IMG/VR virus record: IMGVR_UViG_3300024317_000004
Span: 1-64,000 of that record
Length of the DNA stretch: 64,000 bases
Source of the DNA: a virus
Reading direction: 5' to 3' (one strand)
The translations under genes and the position numbers were made by a program. A model generated the notes under the pieces. It was not told where the DNA came from. It was given only the letters and a program-made list of their open reading frames with translations, and made no database searches. Below, piece after piece: positions 59,607 through 64,000 of this stretch (the first letter of the stretch is position 1; every line of letters starts with the position of its first letter).

Positions 59607-60389
59607 CATTCCCTGTCCCTTCCGCTCCTTTGCAGTCCTGCCCCATCCGCTCCATTGCCATCGGTTGCAATGAGGCCCGTTCCTCTCGTAGCCCCTCCCG
59701 TCCTATCCATTCCACTCGGTTGCTGTCGCTTGCTCTCCCCTCCGTCCCCCTGCTTTGCCCGAGCCTTCGCCCGGCTCCGATGCAGCACGCTGCACCCGAG
59801 TCGAGCCACCGGCGAACCGGCGAACTCGGGGCCTTTGCGATCCTTTCCCCTGCTGTCCTGACCTGTCCGCATCCCATCGGCTCCCCTCCCCTCCCCAACG
59901 CTCCCCATTAGCGCTCGGGACGAGGCCCGGATTGCTCCGGGCGCCGTTGGGCTCCACTCCTGTCCGGTTCACTCCGTTGCCGCCCTTGCCTCTGCTTTCC
60001 GCTCCCCTCTGCCCCAATGCAGTCCGTCGTTTCCAACGCACTCGCTTGAATGCGCTCGAAACGGCGCTCGCGCGAACGCGATGCCGGCCATTCCGTTCCT
60101 CCCCGGCCCAATCATGTCATTCCCAGGCCGCTCCCATGCTCTGCAGTCGGCCCCCCTCCATCGCGTTCCGCTTCACCCCAGTACACATCCACTCCTCTCC
60201 CCTCTCCAAAGCACCTGAATGCTCTCGAGACGGGACCCGATCTCTCGGGACACGTCGCCTTTCCTCTGCGGTCCGTTCACTTGCTCTCCGGTGCCGTCCC
60301 ATCACTTCCTTTGCAGCCAACTCTCGTCCTGCCCACTCCCCGCTTTTCCTCTCCGCTCCACCCCTCTGCCGTCCGAAGTCTAAAAAGAA
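59607..60389 (-). repeat. 780-bp tract with a 5-bp period (GGA-rich on the minus strand)
   Basis: No gene. On the plus strand T recurs at every fifth base in the pattern T-(C/G)-C-N-N: 25 of the 29 pentamers from 59616 to 59760 fit. By eye there are about 56 TCC and only about 4 GGA triplets on the plus strand, where about 12 of each would be expected by chance. The transcript of the minus strand would be GGA-rich, broken by hairpins (TGCAG/CTGCA; CCCGGA/TCCGGG; CCGAGT/ACTCGG). The period of 5 excludes a coding explanation. Confidence 0.75.
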
Positions 60390-60986
60390 TTATGCGGCTT
60401 TCTTTGCTAGGTCGCCGTCCCAGCAAACGACCGCGAAAATCCCGAACGGACCACCACGCTGAACTCTGTAGTCGCCGAGACCGTTTCCGATGCCGGCCTC
60501 TTCGAGCAAGAGCCTGATAGTTGCTTCATCCAAGATCTCCGTACGCAACCGAAGATTGAACTTAGCGCTCCATTCGTCGAGCCGCGCACGATGTCTCATG
60601 ACGCGGCCTTTTGTTGCGGGAATTACGACCGCTCGGCTGTCAACCTCGAAGTCCTTTGCGCGAGTTTTTCGGTCCTTGAGATACAAGGGCACCATGTCTT
60701 CGCAAACCACGCACGCAGCGGGCACGAGATACTTTAAGGACTTGCGAGATCCTCGCTGTTTGTGTCCAGCGCCCATTTCGGCGATTGCGCGGCTAATCCC
60801 AGTACCTGCGATGCATAGTCCGCCCTTAGAGTCGCGATGCGTGCCTTTCTCGGCAATGTCTCGCGGCAACTCTGTGGTGATCTGCACGCGACGTGTTGAT
60901 TTTCCACTGTCCGCCTGCGCCTGATCGCCAAACTTGTGAATCAGCAACGGCGAAACGCCCTCGATCCAGACCTCAATCGTTTTCAC
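60390..60986 (-). CDS. phage protein of widespread unknown family
   Basis: A 198-residue protein. GTG start at 60984-60986 with GGAGG six bases upstream. N-terminal IEVWIEGVSPLLIHKFGDQA, middle FEVDSRAVVIPATKGRVMRH, C-terminal LLLEEAGIGNGLGDYR then GGPFGIFAV. I recall this layout (G-x-SPLL-x-H-x-F; SR-VVIPATKGR; G-L-DYR...GPFG-F) from many phage proteins with no function, and the glycine-rich end is reminiscent of RAMP folds. It is under a promoter with a palindrome and is flanked on both sides by the 5-bp periodic sequence. Confidence 0.72.
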   Translation of the reverse strand: MKTIEVWIEGVSPLLIHKFGDQAQADSGKSTRRVQITTELPRDIAEKGTHRDSKGGLCIAGTGISRAIAEMGAGHKQRGSRKSLKYLVPAACVVCEDMVPLYLKDRKTRAKDFEVDSRAVVIPATKGRVMRHRARLDEWSAKFNLRLRTEILDEATIRLLLEEAGIGNGLGDYRVQRGGPFGIFAVVCWDGDLAKKAA

Positions 60987-61078
60987 TTTGCCTCCATTAA
61001 GCCCTTTCGGGCCCCTTCCATTCCCCCGCTCTCCATCCCCACCACTTGCTCTCCTTCGTGTTCCAGTCCAACGCGCAC
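60987..61078 (-). repeat. 5-bp periodic leader of the gene at 60986
   Basis: The predicted 5' untranslated RNA (about 85 bases) also shows the period of 5. The plus strand has eight TCC triplets in about 85 bases. The last one (CCTCC on the plus strand, 60991-60995) is the Shine-Dalgarno of the gene. Confidence 0.6.
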
Positions 61079-61106
61079 ACTATACGTACTTTGTACGTAC
61101 AAGCAA
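61079..61106 (-). promoter_or_regulatory. promoter with TACGTAC palindrome for the 60986 gene
   Basis: Reading leftward: -35 TTGCTT (61101-61106), spacer 16, -10 TATAGT (61079-61084). The spacer is occupied by a perfect inverted repeat TACGTAC-TTT-GTACGTA (61083-61099). The same TACGTA core recurs in the promoter of the ribbon-helix-helix gene, so that protein is the likely binder. Confidence 0.6.
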
Positions 61107-61107
61107 G

Positions 61108-61272
61108 TTACTTCTTTACTTCTCGTAGCAATCGTCTTGCTTCGAACAACGCAATGCGTCTGACGAACGACGACACATCTTCACCTGATAATTCTGCGGC
61201 TTTCGCGAGATCTCGCTTTTCCGCTTCCGTGAGACGCAACTCGAGACGCGCCGACCGACCGGACTCAACCAT
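61108..61272 (-). CDS. ribbon-helix-helix DNA-binding protein
   Basis: A 54-residue protein: a short beta strand (SARLELRLTE), then two helices (AEKRDLAKAAELSG and EDVSSFVRRIALFEARRLLR), the Arc/MetJ-type ribbon-helix-helix fold. A -10-like TATGAT lies six bases before the ATG, so the mRNA may be leaderless. TACGTA lies in the promoter spacer. Probably it represses itself and the downstream gene. Confidence 0.75.
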   Translation of the reverse strand: MVESGRSARLELRLTEAEKRDLAKAAELSGEDVSSFVRRIALFEARRLLREVKK

Positions 61273-61300
61273 AGGCCAATCATACGGCTACCATACGTAC

Positions 61301-61417
61301 ATGGCCACGGCGATATCACGGAAGGTTACAGAAGCACGTAAAACGACGGCGCGGCTCAAGGAGCTTGGCTACAAGCTAGGGCAGTGGGTAGACGCCCCGC
61401 CAGCCGACGTGCCATAG
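61301..61417 (+). CDS. hypothetical 38-residue protein
   Basis: Starts MATAISRKVTEARKTTARLK and ends WVDAPPADVP. It is divergent from the ribbon-helix-helix gene. No Shine-Dalgarno, but the ATG lies within CCATACGTACATGG, the operator-like site. A small helical, basic protein if made. Three terminators follow. Confidence 0.4.
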   Translation: MATAISRKVTEARKTTARLKELGYKLGQWVDAPPADVP

Positions 61418-61464
61418 TTCGACCGTTCGGCACGACGTTGTCCGTGACGTGTTGAGCTCCTGAG

Positions 61465-61498
61465 ACGGCCTGGTCACCCGCCAGGCCGTTTTGCTTTT
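61465..61498 (+). terminator. intrinsic terminator 1
   Basis: Perfect 9-bp stem ACGGCCTGG/CCAGGCCGT with 7-base loop, then TTTTGCTTTT. A strong rho-independent terminator after the small gene at 61301. Confidence 0.85.
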
Positions 61499-61574
61499 GC
61501 GCTAGACATCCCGCCGTCACGCTGGCACAGTCCCCATCAGAAGCGTTTCTCGCAAGAGGAACTACCGCACGATT

Positions 61575-61611
61575 CGCCCTGGCCCTCACCGGCTAGGGCG
61601 TTTTGCTATTT
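61575..61611 (+). terminator. intrinsic terminator 2
   Basis: Stem CGCCCTGGCC/GGCTAGGGCG (10 pairs with one G-T), followed by TTTTGCTATTT. It lies 85 bases after the first terminator with no gene between, so it may end a separate small RNA. Confidence 0.75.
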
Positions 61612-61668
61612 CTGGCACGCCGTGCGACGGTCCATCGTACACTTTCACACGTAGATGGGACTGATACG

Positions 61669-61704
61669 AGGCCTTGGCATGGTGCTGAGGCCTTTTGTTT
61701 TTGT
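61669..61704 (+). terminator. intrinsic terminator 3
   Basis: AGGCCT at 61669-61674 pairs with AGGCCT at 61688-61693, followed by TTTTGTTTTTG. A second hairpin (GTCCATC/GATGGGAC) lies just upstream at about 61630-61661, giving the layout of a small RNA. Confidence 0.7.
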
Positions 61705-61971
61705 GGCACACTGGAGCCAAGGGATCCGCTGCTCTGGATTATCCCGGGGATAGCAGGTCGCTTACCTAAGGCACGCCGGTCCGTGGCACAGAACCGCGGG
61801 CCGGGGTGTTATGCTTGCGTCAATCCGTTTGCCTGGGCGATGGGCCCGCGCACGTAACAGGCGTAGGGCCACACGGAGTGGGATCCGCGTTACGCGGGTC
61901 GTGCACAGACCCGGAGGCGAAAGCAGCCGGGTGCTTGTGCATGCGAGTTTGCGGGGAGTTTGAGGGAGCCT
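61705..61971. other. gene-free region
   Basis: About 265 bases without a convincing gene between the third terminator and the 3' end of the minus-strand HNH gene. It has a hairpin CCGCG-TTA-CGCGG near 61890 and otherwise no recognised sites. Confidence 0.5.
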
Positions 61972-62850
61972 TCACATCTCGCCCAACGCTCGTGCCATGG
62001 CCTCGGCGACGCGTTTCCAGTCGTATCCCTGCACGTGAATCGTCACGCTCGCTTCGACGGTCGAGCCGTACGTAATCTGGATCTCTTGCCGCCGCTCAGT
62101 CGCATCGACGGTAACGACGCGACCGTTGATCAGTGCGCTGTACCGTCCCCCGTTCAGATCTTCCCATACGACATCGCTCATAGTTTTTGTGTCCCCTTCC
62201 CCTTCCAACAACCTCGTTTGCAGTTCTGCCGTCTCGGCATACATGAGGCATTTGCCGGTAAACTTACCATTGCTATAGATTGGCAAATCGTGGAATGGGT
62301 ATTGTTCCAAGGATCGCCTTACCATCTCATTGGTCTCGGCAGCATTGAGGTACTGTCTCGTCTTATTCAACCACACGTACTCGTCATCCGTAGTTGCCGA
62401 TGGGCCAGAAACAAAAGCATACGCTTGTCCGTAGGCTATAGCGTTAACGAGGACGCTGCTTACGCCAAACATTTTGCCAATCTTCTTCGTGGATAGGCTG
62501 TGTGTTCTGTAGATTTTTCTAATCTCTCTTACCTCATCGTCACTCAGCTTCCTGTATTGCCTCCCCTTCTCGATCATGTCCTTTGTGTTGGCTTTAGAGT
62601 CGCCTACGAATAGGTGGCCCCAGTTGCAGCAGGGCGGGTTGTCGCATGAATGGCAGATGAACATTCCGTCGGGAATAGGACCAACAGCGAGTTCCCACGC
62701 GGCCCTGTGAGCCGCGTATTGTTTCTTGCGATCTTCCCAGTAAACGCGGCCGTACCCGTTTCTATTTGTAGGCCCAGTCCACACGATGCACCCGCTATCG
62801 TTGTCGTGGGTGCACTTCGCATAAAGATCGCTGATCGTTTTCAGCATCAT
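61972..62850 (-). CDS. HNH endonuclease with extra C-terminal domain
   Basis: A 292-residue protein. ATG 62850 is preferred over the upstream frame that shadows the next gene. The N-terminal 90 residues are an HNH_3 nuclease (GCIVWTGPTNRNGYGRVYWE, then FICHSCDNPPCCNWGHLFVG). Then an HTH (LSTKKIGKMFGVSSVLVNAI). The C-terminal 110 residues are unrelated (DVVWEDLNGGRYSALINGRV) and may be the rest of a gene into which the nuclease was inserted. Confidence 0.82.
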   Translation of the reverse strand: MMLKTISDLYAKCTHDNDSGCIVWTGPTNRNGYGRVYWEDRKKQYAAHRAAWELAVGPIPDGMFICHSCDNPPCCNWGHLFVGDSKANTKDMIEKGRQYRKLSDDEVREIRKIYRTHSLSTKKIGKMFGVSSVLVNAIAYGQAYAFVSGPSATTDDEYVWLNKTRQYLNAAETNEMVRRSLEQYPFHDLPIYSNGKFTGKCLMYAETAELQTRLLEGEGDTKTMSDVVWEDLNGGRYSALINGRVVTVDATERRQEIQITYGSTVEASVTIHVQGYDWKRVAEAMARALGEM

Positions 62851-62858
62851 CTTGGCCT

Positions 62859-63110
62859 CTAACTTCCTGCCCGTTTCTTTGATTTCTTCTCCTGACCCCA
62901 TCCTGGCTTGCGCAACGTAAGCCCCTCGGCAAGCTCGGGCTGTTCTTGCACCCACGTCTGCAGAGTGCGCCTGCCGATCCCGAGCCTCTCGGCGGCTTTG
63001 GGCACGCTGCCTTCGGCCTTCAGCGCCCTGCTGATCTTCAGCCTGAACGCCTCGGGGTCCGTTGCTCGCAGGGCTAGTAAAGCGTGCGTGGCGGGATGGG
63101 TGATAGCCAT
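62859..63110 (-). CDS. small HTH regulator
   Basis: An 83-residue protein. Middle ALKAEGSVPKAAERLGIGRR, then TLQTWVQEQPELAEG, a Fis/TrfB-like HTH. The C-terminus is basic (GWGQEKKSKKRAGS). Its ATG lies six bases after a -10-like CATAAT, so it is likely made from a leaderless transcript. Probably binds the TGCCGTCACGGCA sites beside it. Confidence 0.7.
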   Translation of the reverse strand: MAITHPATHALLALRATDPEAFRLKISRALKAEGSVPKAAERLGIGRRTLQTWVQEQPELAEGLTLRKPGWGQEKKSKKRAGS

Positions 63111-63116
63111 TCCGCT

Positions 63117-63208
63117 ATTATGATGCCGTCACGGCACGTACGCAAGCCTACACTTTACCACGAAAACAAAACCGTTACCTCGACATGATGCCGTCACGGC
63201 ACCATACT
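63117..63208. promoter_or_regulatory. divergent promoters, each with a TGCCGT-C-ACGGCA operator
   Basis: Two copies of the 17-base TGATGCCGTCACGGCAC (63121-63137 and 63186-63202) hold the 13-base palindrome. Plus: -35 TCGACA (63180-63185), -10 CATACT (63203-63208). Minus: -10 CATAAT (63117-63122) and -35 TTGCGT. In both the palindrome fills the spacer, and the ATG lies six to eight bases after the -10. Confidence 0.7.
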
Positions 63209-63215
63209 GTTTTGT

Positions 63216-63515
63216 ATGGACACAGCGACGATGGCAACCGGCACCGAGCAGTGGGAAATCGAGCATGACGAACTCGTTCAGGTCTTCGAAGAGATCGCCA
63301 ACGAACACGCTGCCCACTGGGAGAGCATTGTGGACGGCCTCGCTTCCGACGAGATCCCTCCCCCGCCCGCCTCGCCCTGGCCCTCGCTCGAAGCTGCCAT
63401 GCGTGAGTGCGAGTACGTCGCCCTGCTGGCCGTCGCGGTCACCCCGAGCGAGCGGTACGTGGTGCGTGGCGACGATGTCACCTGCACGGTCCGACCGGCC
63501 GCGAGGGCATCATGA
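63216..63515 (+). CDS. hypothetical acidic protein
   Basis: A 99-residue product starting MDTATMATGTEQWEIEHDEL. Acidic helix, then Pro-rich linker and a beta segment. First gene after the divergent plus promoter. The ATG lies at the predicted transcript start. No family recognised. Confidence 0.65.
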   Translation: MDTATMATGTEQWEIEHDELVQVFEEIANEHAAHWESIVDGLASDEIPPPPASPWPSLEAAMRECEYVALLAVAVTPSERYVVRGDDVTCTVRPAARAS

Positions 63516-64000
63516 GTTACGAAGCAGCCCCCGCTACCGCCCTTGTCGCAACCCACTGCTGTCTCTGCGGGCGCCCGCTGGTCGATGCAGAATCCGTCGA
63601 GTGTGGCGTTGGCCCGGTCTGCCGTCGCAAGTACGGCTACGTGGACGGCCCAGACTGTAACCGCACCGAGGCAAACCGGCTGGTGTACGAAATTGCGGCT
63701 GCCCCGGCTGCCAATGATGTGCCCGGCAAAGTTACAGCCATTCGCCTGCTTGGGTACTACAAGCTCGCTGAGAGGCTAACCGAGCGGCTCCTATCGAACA
63801 TGGGCACAGTCCTGGTTACCTATGAAGCCGACACGATGGTGATTGAATCCGACGGGCTCACAGATGACGGTTTTAAGGTCCTGCTAGCCATTCTGCGCTC
63901 GGTGCCGGGTCGTCGTTGGGATGCTAACCGCCGGGTCAATACCGTTCCCGTGAGCCAGAAGCGCGCACTGTGGGATGCGCTCCGCAGCAAGATGCCGGCG
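63512..64000 (+). CDS. zinc-finger plus HARP-like N-terminus of a larger protein, cut by window edge
   Basis: The ATG overlaps the previous stop as ATGA, and the frame stays open for 163 codons to the edge. Residues 16-42 form a DUF6011-like zinc finger (CCLCGRPLVDAESVECGVGP, then VCRRKYG). The visible end (SVPGRRWDANRRVNTVPVSQ) resembles the HARP domain found before SNF2 helicases. The rest lies outside the window. Confidence 0.65.
   Translation, partial: MSYEAAPATALVATHCCLCGRPLVDAESVECGVGPVCRRKYGYVDGPDCNRTEANRLVYEIAAAPAANDVPGKVTAIRLLGYYKLAERLTERLLSNMGTVLVTYEADTMVIESDGLTDDGFKVLLAILRSVPGRRWDANRRVNTVPVSQKRALWDALRSKMPA

Noticed and set aside
59755-60462. Long open frame on the plus strand (235 codons), and several on the minus strand, inside the periodic tract
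   Set aside because: The open frames come from the 5-bp repeat and C/T bias, with Pro/Ser/Arg-only composition and no ribosome sites.
61500-61800. Several TGGCAC hexamers that recall a sigma-54 -24 box
   Set aside because: The matching GC at -12 is off by one base or absent in each case.
1-64000. CRISPR array
   Set aside because: No regularly spaced repeats of 24-40 bases with unique spacers were seen.

Overview
The window is a stretch of a tailed, contractile-tail (myovirus-like) temperate bacteriophage or prophage. It is GC-rich and densely packed: most neighbouring genes share 4-base ATGA or GTGA start/stop overlaps, and GTG starts are common. The evidence for a phage is one continuous plus-strand run from terminase through portal, scaffold, major capsid, sheath, tube, tape measure, baseplate and fibres to lysis genes. 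The host is not stated by the sequence. Exported proteins with DAGADAG-type linkers and a Cys-rich lipoprotein resemble Myxococcota (myxobacterial) proteins, so a myxobacterial host is an inference.

Layout. 1-7048 (minus): an early operon of small proteins, an HNH nuclease, a SLOG-like protein and a RecT/Erf-like recombination protein split by a LAGLIDADG intein. 7093-9512: the lysis/lysogeny control region, with an ImmA-like peptidase, two HTH proteins and a Cro-like gene. The leftward and rightward early promoters carry the same operator between -35 and -10. 9531-19191 (plus): HNH nuclease, SNF2-type helicase, DNA methyltransferase, many small ORFs, RusA-like resolvase, an O-like initiator with internal iterons and a DnaC-like loader. 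19181-20086 (minus): a Panacea-type toxin-antitoxin pair. 20729-20810: tRNA-Tyr.

20830-37980: head, neck, tail and central spike genes. 37977-39048 (minus): two exported-protein genes inserted in the baseplate cluster. 39128-50705: baseplate and a large fibre/adhesin block with two tandem duplications. 50711-53866: lysis region with holin-like proteins, two HExxH proteins, lipoproteins and a stand-alone response-regulator receiver. 53972-58624: accessory cargo (homing endonuclease, GH9-like glycosidase, glycosyltransferase, small ORFs). 58797-59594: endolysin.

59607-61272 is the most unusual part. A minus-strand unit, controlled by a short ribbon-helix-helix protein, carries one gene of a phage family of unknown function, flanked on both sides by sequence with a 5-bp period. 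Its RNA would hold about 60 GGA triplets. 61418-64000 has three tandem terminators, an HNH gene, and a divergent regulatory region with an operator inside each promoter spacer, followed by the start of what may be another helicase. Both ends of the window cut through genes.
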